Below are positions 1-9,694 of a stretch of DNA of 64,000 nucleotides, one piece after another; the stretch's first letter is position 1; every line of letters starts with the position of its first letter. Location: assembly GCA_022606425.2 (NCBI GenBank), contig JAHDVF020000106.1:2108001-2172000 (forward strand). Reading direction: 5' to 3'. A model generated the notes under the pieces. That model saw nothing but the letters and a program-made list of their open reading frames with translations, was not told the origin of the DNA and did no database searches. A program made the position numbers and the translations under genes. The stretch is from Lepidostoma basale (taxonomy: Eukaryota; Arthropoda; Insecta; Trichoptera; Lepidostomatidae).

Positions 1-118
1 CGTGACAATAAAATGGCGATAGATTGGCTACCTATCACATGTCACGAGAATCAATATAATAGCTAAAAAAATAAATTGTATACAGTAATTGGGTTCAAAC
101 GACCTGTTGCATACATAA
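1..118 (+). mobile_element. SINE-1 body, head lost at window edge
   Basis: Starts inside the conserved body (CGTGACAATAAAATGGCGAT, then a GCTACCTATCACATGTCACG stretch) that follows the tRNA-like head in other copies (12825-13075, 18935-19134, 37877-38470). Its 3' end is the variant ending ACGACCTGTTGCATAC, shared only with the copy at 38349-38475; other copies end instead near GAGCGATTCAACAAAATAAT. An (ATA)n-like tail follows to about 150. Confidence 0.7.
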
Positions 119-204
119 AAAAAGTAATAATAATAATAATAAAATAAAAATGGTGGAAATCTAATAAAAGTGCATTACTATTATTTTTAGATATTTTCAA
201 TTTA

Positions 205-630
205 ATAAATGCAGTAAAAATGAGATCTCTTAGACGAATGTGTGGATACTCTGTGTATGATAGAGTGTCGAATGAAAATATAAGAAGTGAATGCGGTGCG
301 AATGATGGTGTTATGAACAAAATATTGAAAGAATCATTAAGATGGTTTGGACATATGGAGAGAATGAATGAAGAAAGAATGGTAAAAAAATATATGTTAA
401 CGATGTAAACGGAACCAGAAATAGAGGAAGACCGAGGAAAACGTGGCACGATCAAATAAATCAAATATTGAATGTCGGCCATGTCAGAAAAATCGACGCA
501 CGTGCATGACACGATGTATGAATATTGAGGAAGCAAGAGAAATATGTCAGGAAAGAAAAGTGTGGCAGTCCATTCTTTCTGCCTACCCCTTCGGGGAGAC
601 GACGTGATGGTTAGTTAGTTAGTTAGTTTT
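205..630 (+). mobile_element. LINE-A 3' fragment (C-terminal domain)
   Basis: Encodes the C-terminal part of a non-LTR reverse transcriptase polyprotein: MRSLRRMCGYSVYDRVSNEN, then WFGHMERM and the Lys-rich MVKK stretch. A frameshift near 390 moves the reading to RGRPRKTWHDQINQIL. The RT core is absent, so this is a 5'-truncated copy. The 3' end runs through the family signature (CTGCCTACCCCTTCGGGGAG, then GTGATGG) into four GTTA repeats. Such 5' truncation and short-repeat tails are usual for target-primed retrotransposition. Not a functional gene. Confidence 0.85.
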
Positions 631-960
631 CCATTTAAATAATCTAGTGTGGATTTAAGTTCACGATGAAAGAGAAGAGTTTCTAGTAACGTCCTCAGAT
701 TGGCTCCATCAAAGAGATTCTGCCTATTAGTTTACACAATATCTATTTAAATCAAAATAAATTGGCTGTTTATAAATTTAGATTTCCTGCGCTGGGCATT
801 TAGGATATCCTATAGGGCCTAACAAATGGGCACAGGAACGAACTAGACAAGAACAACATAAATATTCTAATATCTGTGAAAACTGACCACATTCATAAAA
901 AAAATAGTTTAAATATTTATCTTAGTAGGTATATATAATTCTTCTGTACGGGCGTATGTA
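631..960. other. Unassigned AT-rich stretch
   Basis: No coding capacity, repeat match elsewhere in the window or RNA signature was recognised. Confidence 0.5.
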
Positions 961-1225
961 GTTGAACTCCTCCGAAGAAAGTATACGTTAATGATATAAA
1001 TGGGGAACGGAGTCGAGGCAGACCAAGGAAAACATGGCACGACCAAATTAATCAAATTTTAAAGGTTGGTCATGTTAGAAGTCGGAGGAAGGAGGAGCGT
1101 GTATGACTCGTTGTATGAATGTGGAGGAAGTTAGAGAGGTTTGCCAGGATAGAGTAGTGTGGCGGTCCATTCTATCTGCCTACCCTTGCGAGGAAACGGC
1201 GTGATGATTTGTTTGTGTGTTTTAT
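961..1225 (+). mobile_element. LINE-A 3' fragment
   Basis: Begins at the KVYVNDVNG region and runs through GRPRKTWHDQINQILKVGHV and CMNVEEVREVCQDRVVWRSI to the GGCGTGATG end. It belongs to the subfamily with GTGTGGCGGTCCATTC and ends in TTGTTTG rather than clean GTTA repeats. Confidence 0.8.
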
Positions 1226-1325
1226 TTATTTTATTTTATTATTTTTTATCTATTTCATAAAACGGAGCATTTCCTACAGCGCCCTTATATATTATCCAAT
1301 TTATTAATATTACAACGAAGGGATA

Positions 1326-1570
1326 CGATGCATGTAACGATGTACGTATGTATCAGGACAGAACGTTATAGCGGTCCATCCTCTGCCTACCCCTTCGGGG
1401 AAATTAATCAATTACTAAAAGGCGGCCACATTCGATGTCGAAATAATCGACGTGCGTGCATGGTACGATATATGAATGTGGAGGACGCCCAAGAGGTATG
1501 CCAGGACAGAGCATTGTGGCGATCCATCCTCTCTGCCTACCCCTGCGGGGAAATGGCGTGATGGTTATAG
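1326..1570 (+). mobile_element. LINE-A 3' fragments, chained
   Basis: A short end piece (about 1326-1400: GTACGTATGTATCAGGACAG to the CCCCTTCGGGG signature) is joined directly to a second fragment starting at the INQLLKGGHIRCRNNRRACM region and ending in GGCGTGATGGTTATAG. The two pieces come from the same subfamily and are out of order, so this is a rearranged or deleted tandem. Confidence 0.75.
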
Positions 1571-1822
1571 TTAACGAAGGGACGAGAGAAGAATGGTTAA
1601 AATGTTGTATACAAGCAGTGTGAGTGTGAAGAGAAGACGTGGAAGACGAAGGGAAGCATGGCATGACCAAATTAATCAAATACTGAAAGGCGGCCACATT
1701 CTAATAAATCGACGAGCGTGCATGTTACGATGTATGTATCAGGACAGAAGGTTATAGCGGTCCATTCTCTGCCTACCCCTTAGGGGGAAACGGCGTGTTG
1801 GTAAGTTAGTTAGTTTCTTCAT
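1571..1822 (+). mobile_element. LINE-A 3' fragment
   Basis: Encodes DERRMVKMLYTSSV-like residues, then an RRGRRREAWHDQINQIL stretch, a shortened domain with an internal deletion after CMLRCMYQDR, and the 3' end GGCGTGTTGG plus GTTAGTTAGTT. A degenerate member of the same subfamily as 1326-1570. Confidence 0.75.
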
Positions 1823-2050
1823 TTTTAAGTCCGATTCTGCGTCTGTCCTTCCTTTAATCAATCCCCACTTGAAGATCTCATCTCCACCCGTCTGAGACCC
1901 GAAGACCGGAGTGTATTTATTTTGGAGACCGTTATGCAACTTGGTAAGGCGCCAACTGCACTATTTCATCTTGTCCATGCAAAAATACACCTCAGAATCG
2001 TGCGCTCATCTCTTATTATGAAAAACAACGAATATTTGGCATTGTGATAT
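1823..2050. other. Unassigned
   Basis: Includes a moderately GC-rich segment near 1880-1920, but no recognisable gene or repeat. Confidence 0.4.
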
Positions 2051-2770
2051 GTTACAATAGTTCTAATGTATGGAAGCGAAGCATCGAACTGGCATAAGAA
2101 GGATGAGAGCAGAATAAATGCGGTAGATCTGAGTATGTGTGGTCGAACGATGTACGACAGAATCTCAAATGCTGATATAAGAAAGGAATGTAGAGCGGAC
2201 ATATGGGAAGAATGAATGAAGAAAGAATGGTAAAAAAATTATATGTTAACGATGTAAATGGAAGCAGAAATAGAGGAAGACCGAGGGAAACGTGGCGCGA
2301 TCAAATAAATCAAATATTGAATGTCGGCCATGTAAGGAGTCAGAGTAATCGACGAAGCGAGAGAAATATGTCAGGAAAGAAAAGTGTGGCAGTCCATTCT
2401 TTCTGCCTACCCCTTCGGAGAGACGGCGTGATGGTTAGTTAGTTAGTTAGTTTATGTAGAGCGGAAGAAGGTATTATTATATGAACAAAATTATGAAAGG
2501 ATCGCTGCGTTGCTTCGGACATATGGAGCGCATGGATGGAGAAAGAATGGTTACATTAATGATGTAAATGGAGTACGGAGTCGAGGCAGACCGAGGCATG
2601 ACCAAATTAACCAAATTTTAAAGGTTGGTCATGTTAGAAGTCGGAAGAATCGACGTGCGTGTATGACTCGCGGTATGAATGTGGAGGAAGTTAGAGAGGT
2701 GTGCCAGGATAGAGTAGTGTGGCGGTCCATTCTCTGCCTACCCCTAAAAGGGAAACGGCGTGATGGTTTT
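2050..2770 (+). mobile_element. LINE-A copy split by a younger LINE-A insertion
   Basis: The host copy is in two parts. 2050-2199 encodes VLMYGSEASNWHKKDESRIN and the YDRISNADIRKECRA region; 2466-2770 resumes with the MNKIMKGSLR region, passes GRPRHDQINQILKVGHV and ends at GGCGTGATGG followed by a T run. The parts are separated by a 254-bp insertion and flanked by a duplicated ATGTAGAGCGGA. Confidence 0.85.
2200..2453 (+). mobile_element. Nested LINE-A insertion with 12-bp target duplication
   Basis: Severely 5'-truncated copy of the MNEERMVKKLYVNDVNG subfamily. It ends in the family 3' signature and GTTAGTTAGTTAGTTT. ATGTAGAGCGGA occurs at both borders (2188-2199 and 2454-2465), as expected for target-primed reverse transcription. 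The reading frame GRPRETWRDQINQILNVGHV is partly intact but lacks any RT domain. Confidence 0.88.
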
Positions 2771-3032
2771 TTTTTTGTTGTTGTTGGTGTGATATGAATT
2801 TCTAAGATGAGTTCTAAGATGAAATATGTTCGCTATGATTGTTACAATAGTTTTGTGCATTTTGGTTTTGTTTTCTGTTTCTGCGTCCCTGAGTTGCTGC
2901 TCATGGATGTTGCCACTGGCTCCTGTTCATTGGTTTTGTTTGACCAGAAGTCTACACTGCCCCTTGGTGGTTGTGTTCTGATCTGCTTTTCTGTTTATAA
3001 TGTGTCTTTTATTATTAGGTCCACACTATTAT
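2771..3032. other. Unassigned
   Basis: T-rich sequence with an open frame (2807-3049) that resembles no family known to me. No motif supports coding. Confidence 0.4.
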
Positions 3033-3700
3033 TAGGTCCTTACATATGAAATTGGCGTTTTGTATGGGAGGAACATAAAGTTGATTTTTTTTAAATATAA
3101 TATATTTATTTAATCAAAGTATGTACCATTGCTATCTATGCACTTTTGCCATCTCATAGGTAGTTCATCGATCCCTTTACTAAAAAAACCATTCGGACGG
3201 GAATCAATAAAATCTTTGAAGTCGGTTTGGACTGCCCCATCGGAGTTGAATTTTTTCCTTGCAAGAAGTTATCCAAATTTCGAAAAAAATAGTAATCTGT
3301 TGGGGCAAGGTCCGGAGAGTACGGTGGATGTCTTAGACATTCCAATTGAAGCTCTTCTAATTTGGTAGCCGTCTGTTGTGCAGTGTGTGGTCTAGCGTTA
3401 TCATGAAGCAGCAGTGGCCTAGAGCGATTAACCAGCCTCGGTTGTTTAGCAGCTAGCTTTTGCATCATGGTTTGCAGTTGCTGACAATAGACATCTGCCG
3501 TAATCGTCTGGCCAGATTTAAGAAAGCTGTAGTGAACGACACCAGCACTAGTCCACCAAACGCTCACAAGTAAATTTTTTGGAGTCAATTTTCGCTTGGG
3601 GCATGGTTTGGCTGGTTCGGCAGGGTTCAGCCATTGCGATGAGCGCTTCCGATTATGGATCGGAAGCGTGTGCTTTATATAATATTTACTTTTGATTTTA
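3033..3700 (-). pseudogene. mariner transposase relic (DD34D type), 5' truncated
   Basis: The left end GGTCCTTACATATGAAATTG is a mariner-like terminus; the same end recurs at 35874. On the minus strand, from about 3690, the reading is KYYIKHTLPIHNRKRSSQWL, then CPKRKLTPKNLLVSVWW, then LLHDNARPHT and [15 protein letters not shown]. The second and third catalytic aspartates are 34 residues apart, as in mariners. The frame breaks near 3250: the tail continues in another frame as DFKDFIDSRP and LPMRWQKCIDSNG. The N-terminal third and the first catalytic Asp are missing, so it is dead. The other terminal repeat was not found. Confidence 0.9.
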
Positions 3701-3717
3701 TTTAATAATAAAGAGAT

Positions 3718-3925
3718 GTGAGGCCGCGCGGGAGATATATAAGGTTAAAAGAATAGATTAAATGTGGTCTGTCACCCTTTTGATTGATGACAAGAAAAGG
3801 CAAAATTAAATTAACGTAAGTCCCGGATGGACAAGGAACAGGCCTAGATAGTGCAGCGAGACTGACGAAAGGGCGTCGCTGCGTCCTATAACAGTCTCGG
3901 GTGGTGGTGGGAACCTTATATATGA
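3718..3925. repeat. Interspersed repeat S, copy 1
   Basis: Shares with 32845-33040 an ordered set of blocks: GATTAAATGTGG, GTAAGTCCCGGA, GGACAAGG, ACAGGCCTAG, GAAGGGCG-like, CCTATAACAG and CTCGGGT, ending in ACCTTAT. No coding motif or Pol III box was seen. It may be a short retroelement or part of a larger unknown element. Confidence 0.6.
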
Positions 3926-4420
3926 GTTCTAAGATGAGGGTTATTACTTAGGGTAACGAACGTTGGAAAAAAACTCCAAATCATCGCGAAATGGTGCATC
4001 GTTTATACAGGTATCAGTTCGCACACATCCCATAGGTATTTGTTTAAATTATCGCCCTGAAATATTTAACAATGGAGTCGGCTTCGCAATAATACCCACG
4101 GTAAGAATTATCGCGCCCATTAGTATAAATTAATCATTTTACTTGGAAGTGAGCACCCAGACCTGTATTTATTCTTAATTAGTATTTTTTACCATGGCAA
4201 CATTAGTACCTCAACAACCGACTAATGATGATCGGAATGTTTTTGAAAATAGAACATCGATTTAATATAGAATGGCCATTTTGATTCGTGTAATGTTCTT
4301 TTGGTTTTCTTCAATTATCTCATGTATATAACCCGTTATAAAAGAGTTTCTTAATCTAATTGGTAGATTTTTGTTTGATATTTTTTTTATAATATCATTA
4401 AATATTATTAAAATAATTTT
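3926..4420. other. Unassigned
   Basis: No gene seen. The last part is A/T-rich and leads into the hammerhead motif, so it may be the upstream part of that element. Confidence 0.4.
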
Positions 4421-4424
4421 AAAG

Positions 4425-4484
4425 TGCTCTTTTTACGCTGAAGAAGGATGAATACCATCCCGAAACTTGTCTGTGAAGTGTGCA
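4425..4484 (+). ncRNA. Hammerhead ribozyme motif, all core residues present
   Basis: Core CUGAAGA at 4438-4444 (position 7 is variable in hammerheads, so A is allowed). Stem II is GGATG/CATCC (4446-4450 with 4456-4460) closed by loop AATAC, with an A/C mismatch at its base. GAAAC is at 4462-4466, a two-base loop TT follows, then GTC at 4469-4471, the expected cleavage site. Stem I pairs 4431-4437 with 4472-4478 (seven pairs including G-U), then continues through two U-U mismatches to 4425/4484. A very short stem III is known from Penelope-like element hammerheads. Activity is not shown by sequence. Confidence 0.78.
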
Positions 4485-4553
4485 AAAAAAGTCTTGTGAA
4501 TTTACAAGTTATTCAAATGTGAATCCACATTATAAAGTAATAATATAGAAACT

Positions 4554-4863
4554 CTTCTTCTTCTTCGATGGCCCTACAGCCCATATCGAGCCTTAGCCTC
4601 CAGTATTCTTCTTCTCCAACTCCTCCTGTCCTCCGCTTCGACCCCCCAATCTGACACTCTTAACAATCTTACTCCATCTCTCCCAACTTCATCCTCCCAT
4701 CGCAGCCTTGGTCGTCCAATTGATCTTCTACCACCTGGGTGCCACTCCAGCAATCTTTTTGGGGTTCGCGATGACGGCATCCTCTGCACGTGACCGGCCC
4801 ATCTCAGTCTATTCGGTCTGACCTGTGTGGAGAGACTGGGAGCTTTGTAAATATGGCTGTACC
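4554..4863 (-). mobile_element. LINE-B 3' end copy with 12-bp target duplication
   Basis: On the minus strand it encodes LSTQ-type residues, then MQRMPSSRTPKRLLEWHPGG, GRPRLRWEDEVGRDG and LEAKARYGL, then GGGCTGTAGGGCCATCGAAG and a GAA tail. Identical AATATAGAAACT flanks lie at 4542-4553 and 4864-4875. Only about the last 95 codons remain, compared with 39894-41639. Confidence 0.92.
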
Positions 4864-4894
4864 AATATAGAAACTATCTAACATAAATAATGGG

Positions 4895-5030
4895 CAGACA
4901 TACTATTCTCTCTGACATACTTGTTACGTTTCCTCAACATTCATACATCGTGTCATGCATGCACGTTAATTTCTCCGACCCCTCGCGTAGACGGCACATA
5001 ATATCTGATTGATTTGAACATGTCACATTT
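4895..5030 (-). mobile_element. LINE-A fragment
   Basis: Minus-strand relic of the HDQINQIL to CMNVEE region; the (GTTA)n end is missing and several substitutions break the frame. Confidence 0.7.
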
Positions 5031-5039
5031 TCAATAATA

Positions 5040-5132
5040 ATTCAATAAAACGATGTTTTTTAACTACTTCGTCTTTTGTCTTTATTTCGACAGCGACCGG
5101 TTTCGCCTGGCTCGCTGGCATCCACAGAAAGT
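5040..5132 (-). repeat. Hammerhead-like hairpin arm (HH4 type), relic
   Basis: Matches one arm of the element at 20797-21045 (CGATGTTTTTTAACTACTTC, TTTATTTCGACAGCGACCGG). The minus strand gives GATGCCAGCGAGCCAGGCG, then GAAACCGGTCGCTGTC. The stem II hairpin and the GAAAC/GUC parts are present, but the CUGA-N-GA core has decayed to CTGTGGA. The partner arm is absent. Confidence 0.6.
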
Positions 5133-5135
5133 AAT

Positions 5136-5350
5136 ATAGAGCGGAAGAAAGTATTATGAACAAAAGTATGGAAGGATTATTGCGTTGGTTTCGACATATG
5201 GAACGAATGGATGAAGAAATAATGGTTAAATAAACTATACATTAACGATGTGAATGTCGTGGGGGACCGAAAAAATCTTGGTATGATCAAATTAACCAAA
5301 TTTTAATGGTCGATCATGTTAGAATTCAGATGAATCGGCATGTGTAAAAA
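5136..5350 (+). mobile_element. LINE-A fragment
   Basis: Relic from the AEESIMNKSMEGLLRWFRHM-like region to NRHV, with stops and deletions, and no 3' tail. Confidence 0.7.
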
Positions 5351-5376
5351 GCCTGCTGGCTAAAACTCTGTTTATA

Positions 5377-6669
5377 CGAGGGCGGTTTGATAAGTCCGTG
5401 ACTTTTTGAATATAGGATGTATTTTTCGGCAAATAAGCATTTTATTTCTCAACATAGTCTCTTTTTAGCTCGATACGTTTTGTCCAGAGTTTTTCCAATG
5501 TTTTTTTCCTTCCAAAAAAATTGTTTTCTCAAAGCCCTCAAAATATGCGTTTGTTTCAGTGATGACCTCTTCATTAGATCCAAATCTCTTACCACCCAGC
5601 CATTTCTTCAGGTTTGGAAACAGAAAATAGTCGCAAAGGGGTAAATCTAGAGAATATGCTGGACGGGGTAGCAGTGCGTAGCCTAATTTATGGATTTTTG
5701 CCATGGTGACTACATACGTGTGTACCCGTGCATTGTCTTGATGGAACAACACTTTTTTCTTCGTCAAATGCGGTCGTTTCTGCTTCAATCAATATCGAAT
5801 CTGTCCAAAAGATCTGAATAATATTCGCCGGTGATTGTTCTACCCTTTTCAAGGTAATCGATGTGAATGACATCGCGTGCATCCCAAAAAACTGTGGCCA
5901 TGACGTTGTTGGCCGACAAACCACCTTTGCCTTCTTTAGTGCACGTTCACCCGGAGAAACCCACTGTCTTGATTGTTCCGTGGTCTCTGGTGTAGTGTGA
6001 TGGATTCATGTTTCATCTACGATAACGAATCGGGGCAAAAACTTGTTCCGATTGCATTTGAACATCACCAAACACTCCTTTGAAGTGGTCACACGGTTGC
6101 GCTTATGGTCGAGTGTGAGCAATTGCGGCAGCCATCGCGCGGATAGCTTTTTCATGTCCAAATATTCATGTAAAATGTGATGTACCCGCTCAGTTGAGAT
6201 GCCTACAGCCTCAGCCATCTCACGCACTTTCATTCTCCGATCGTCCAATATCATTTAATGGATTTTATCGACGATTTCTGGCGTGACGGCCTCTTTTGGG
6301 CGACCTGAACGTTCGGCGTCACTTGTGCTGGTACGACCATAACAGAACTCAGTAAAGTACGTCTTAACCATTGAAATTGATGGTGCATAGTCCCCATAGT
6401 ATTTATCAAGCCTTTGCTTGGTTTCGGTGATGGTTTTTTTTACGCAAAAAATAATGCTTAATCAGCACATTAAATTAACTTTTTTGCATTTTCGTTACAA
6501 TTCATCGGATTGTTAGCTATCAATGGCTGTCAAATACAAACAAAATGATGCAGCCTTCTCAAAATTGTACAGTAGTCTATTCATAGATGGCAGTTGACGG
6601 GAGCAGTATTGCATTTAAAGTTACTGCGTGGGAAATTCAAAAAGTCACTGACTTATCAAACTGCCTTCG
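5377..6669 (-). pseudogene. mariner element (irritans-like), decayed but full length
   Basis: A 1,293-bp element bounded by TA at 5375-5376 and 6670-6671. Terminal repeats are imperfect: CGAGGGCGGTTTGATAAGTC at one end, and CGAAGGCAGTTTGATAAGTC when the other is read inward. Minus-strand fragments give DRRMKVREMAEAVGISTERV, VHHILHEYLDMKKLSARWLP, FVIVDET then a stop where Trp is expected, LFHQDNARVHT and LDLPLCDYFLFP. The last two catalytic Asp residues are 34 apart. Nonsense and frameshift changes show that it is inactive. The subfamily is inferred by resemblance to the irritans group. Confidence 0.9.
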
Positions 6670-6671
6670 TA

Positions 6672-7170
6672 ATATCACATTTTTTTCCTTTTTTTTTTAA
6701 TTTTTGCGACAGATGTTTCGTCAACCTATGTTGACATCGACAGGTGTGACTATTTTTTTTTTCAACTGTTAAAATTAATTTTCGTGACTTTTCGAACCTT
6801 CATGTGTATCTGTTTCTATGTCAATTTAAATAAGTTCTTTGTTATCATTTTAAAGTTCATATATAATCTATATATCTGTAGTCTTAATTTTAAAATTGTA
6901 CTTCTCCCGTTAATAATCTTTATACTGAATTCTTAAATTTAATAATGTCCTTTCTTTATTATTCAACATACCTGTATTCTCATTTATAATAGTGTCCTTC
7001 TTTCATTAGCAACCTAATACAATATTTACCTGTATTCTTAAGACTGATCACAGACTTAACTCGACTTAGGCTTAATTTTTACCGTTACTCTTAAAATGTT
7101 CGTAGATTTAAGTAAACTGTCTGTATTAAATAAAAATGTAACGAAATTTATTCCGTTTATAACAAAATAA
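6672..7170. other. Unassigned AT-rich stretch
   Basis: Long T-rich and A-rich runs; no coding, RNA or repeat signature recognised. Confidence 0.5.
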
Positions 7171-7290
7171 ACAAAATAAATGTGTGTATGAATGTGGAGG
7201 GATCAAGAGAGTTGTGTCAGAATCGAGTAGTGTGGCTTTCCGTTATCTTTGCCTACATCTCCGGGGAAACGGCGTGATGGTTTGTTTGTA
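7170..7290 (+). mobile_element. LINE-A 3' end fragment
   Basis: Short piece from the CMNVEGSRELCQNRVVWLSV-like region to CCGGGGAAACGGCGTGATGG and TTTGTTTG. Confidence 0.75.
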
Positions 7291-7580
7291 TTGTATCGAT
7301 GTGTATTTTTTTGTATTCATTATTATATCATCTGCAATTATTTTTTGTCTGTGGACAAGCTTCGCTGTCACGCATTGTGTACAAAGTAGGTTAAATCTAT
7401 TGCGAAATGTTTGCCAATGTAGGAAAAAACCTTGATGCTCTTTAATCACTTCTCGAGTTCCCTCTCGTCATTGTGCCCAGTAGATATCATTAAGTTGATA
7501 TCCATTTAGCATATTTAACCCTTTCGCATCCACTGAGTCGAAATATCCTCCCTAAATTTTTACTTTCATTTTAATTAGTA
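7291..7580. other. Unassigned
   Basis: Nothing recognised. Confidence 0.4.
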
Positions 7581-7583
7581 ATA

Positions 7584-7881
7584 TAGGGTGTTATTTTAAG
7601 AGGTTTGTTTTTTAAACTGACAACATTGTTTCAACAGACTATCAATTTGACAGCTGACAGTTGATTTGTAGTCAGTACGTTTTGCCATTTTACCATGAAT
7701 AGACTGACGTCAAAACAATGCTTGCAAATTGTGCAAATTTATTATGAAAATCATGGTTCGGTTCGCCAAACTTGACGTGGACTGCGTCCATTTTACGGTC
7801 GACATAATTGTCCATCCGAGCAAGTTATTTGGAAAACCATGGATCGTTTTCGCACCACGTACACTCTAGTGCATAGGTTTC
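7584..7881 (+). pseudogene. Tc1/mariner-superfamily transposase, N-terminal relic
   Basis: The start codon at 7695 gives MNRLTSKQCLQIVQIYYENH, then GSVRQT, a TGA stop at codon 27, and in the same frame RGLRPFYGRHNCPSEQVIW and MDRFRTTYTLV. This is the N-terminal DNA-binding region of a widespread insect IS630/Tc1-type transposase, known for the YGRHNRP motif. It ends at about 7881 with no catalytic domain, so about a fifth of the protein remains. A TAGGGTGT-like terminus lies near 7584. Confidence 0.75.
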
Positions 7882-8204
7882 CCTGATATATCCTGCATAC
7901 CCTGACCGGACACCGAACCAGTCGATATTCGACATGGCATAGCATCAGGGCATGGCTCTCCAGGGTTAGCTATCATCATCAATATTATTATTTTTGATTC
8001 ATATCATATCAATTTGATAATGTCCTGTCAAGGCGAATCACGCAACTCACATAATGTGTAATACAACTTCTTCAAGACTCCCATGGAAAATTATGTATTC
8101 TCAGCTGACCCGCGTTCACACGGTGGTCAGAGGAAACGCTTCAACTTACTTGCATCCTATGTCCATATAACTCTTGAAGAGTTTTAGCCTCCTTGACGAT
8201 TTTT
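7882..8204. other. Unassigned
   Basis: No gene or repeat recognised. Confidence 0.4.
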
Positions 8205-8645
8205 CGCCAAGCTCATCAATCCTGCGCCTTTTGCTCCCAGCAGTCCGATTCGCCTAACCTAGCCAGGTCAGCCAGAACATTGTCCATTAGGCGCTGTCTA
8301 GGCCTTCCTAGAGGTCTTACTCCAGTCGGTCTAGACGCGTACAGGGTCTTGATTGCTCTGGTCTCTTCGGCTCTGCATACGTGCCCAATCCGTGCAAGGT
8401 GCTCGGCTCTCACGGTGCTCGTTATAAGGGACTGCTGGGTCATCGTACGGATCTCTCAGATGGTCTCTATGATTCCAAGTTCCCACTGCAGCACCGGGTC
8501 TGGATCCCAGGATAATTCTTAGTATTCTATTCTCAAACCAGTAGATTCTTTGTTGTTCTTTTAGAGTCATTGTCCACGACTCAGAACCATATGTCACCAC
8601 TGGCTTGATGAGGGTGTTATAAATACGCAGCTTGGTATTTCTGGA
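8205..8645 (-). pseudogene. LINE C-terminal fragment (separate family)
   Basis: The minus strand reads MVTYGSESWTMTLKEQQRIY, then WFENRILRIILG, shifting frame to HLARIGHVCRAEETRAIK, GRPRQRLMDNVLADLARLGE and WEQKAQD. This is the usual post-RT domain of endonuclease-reverse-transcriptase elements (YGSE.W, R.GHV, GRP.....D). At least one frameshift; no RT core. Confidence 0.75.
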
Positions 8646-8995
8646 TAGAAGCTTGGAAGGAAAACCTCCAAGGACTCCCTAAAAGCAAACCTCCAAAAGA
8701 CTAACATCGATTGTGATTGCTGGGAAAAGACTGCAGAAGACATACCTAGGTGGAGAATAACAGCACATAAAGGTACGCAGGACTTTGATACAAAGCACAG
8801 AGATGACGCCGCAGAGAGGAGGAGAAAATGAAGACCATCGAAAGACGGTGGCGGCTCCACTACCAGCCCATACCCCAGCCCCATATGCCCAAGAATGTGT
8901 GGGTCTAGGATTGAGCTTTTCAGTCACATGCGGACCCATAACCGTGAAGGACAGTCTTCCTCGGACACGAGGGACAGCCGATGACGATGATAAAT
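8646..8995 (+). pseudogene. LINE C-terminal fragment with degenerate zinc-finger end (LINE-J)
   Basis: Homologous to 33150-33512. Encodes AWKENLQGLPKSKPPK-like and DDAAERRRENEDHRKTV residues, and a decayed end where related LINEs have CPxCxRxFxxxIGLxxHxR. The 3' end is GGGACAGCCGATGACGATGA, a (GAT)n-type tail. Confidence 0.65.
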
Positions 8996-9330
8996 ATGTG
9001 TTAAAACTTCTAAAAAACTGAGTTTTAAGTTATCAAAGACACCTTTGTGATTCTTTTCAACGGACCTAAAAATGTATTATACAAGTACCTAATGGGTAAG
9101 GTAGTTAAAGAGATAGGTACTGCAGACGAATAGCGTGCAACACACAATAATTGTTAGGCAATGTTTTTTAAACGAAATGACCGAATTTTATTTAATTCGC
9201 CTAATGGGTAGGTACCTGTTAATTTTGCAAAGTACAGGGCACTAAAGCCCACTAAACTATATAAAGGGGGTTCCATTAGGAAATTTTTTGACAACTCTAA
9301 ATTGAGCCATTTTAGTCAAATTAAGCTTTA
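8996..9330. other. Unassigned
   Basis: AT-rich; nothing recognised. Confidence 0.4.
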
Positions 9331-9600
9331 TTGAGTTTCTTCGGTCACATTGCCAGAAGAGAGCTTAGTAACCTGGGAAAAGTATTTGCACAGGAAGTGT
9401 TTAAGGCAAAAGAAGTAGAGGCAGATCTCTTGCGCCGTGGTGTGACCAGATAAAGGAGATGACCGGAAGAAACCTCTACTTGGCGGTGTGGACTGTGGAG
9501 ATCAAAGGGTGTTGGTGGCGTTTTGTTTTAGCCACGGGCAGTTCCATAGATTACGACCCTCAGTAATGATGAAACGAAGAAAGAGAAGAAGAACCTTTAC
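9331..9600 (+). pseudogene. LINE C-terminal fragment (separate family)
   Basis: Reads as FFGHIARRELSNLGKVF, then in shifted frames a GRGRSLAPWCDQIKEMTGRN-like segment and WRFVLATGSSIDYDPQ, and ends in GAAAGAGAAGAAGAA. The GHI.RR...WCDQI pattern marks the end of an endonuclease-RT element with a GAA tail. Confidence 0.65.
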
Positions 9601-9694
9601 TATAGTGACAATTTAATGTATTGTGCATGGCGCTTTCGTTCGCCCTACGTTATTATCAAAACAAAGAGCTAATTTTTACTGCGATCTCATCTCT

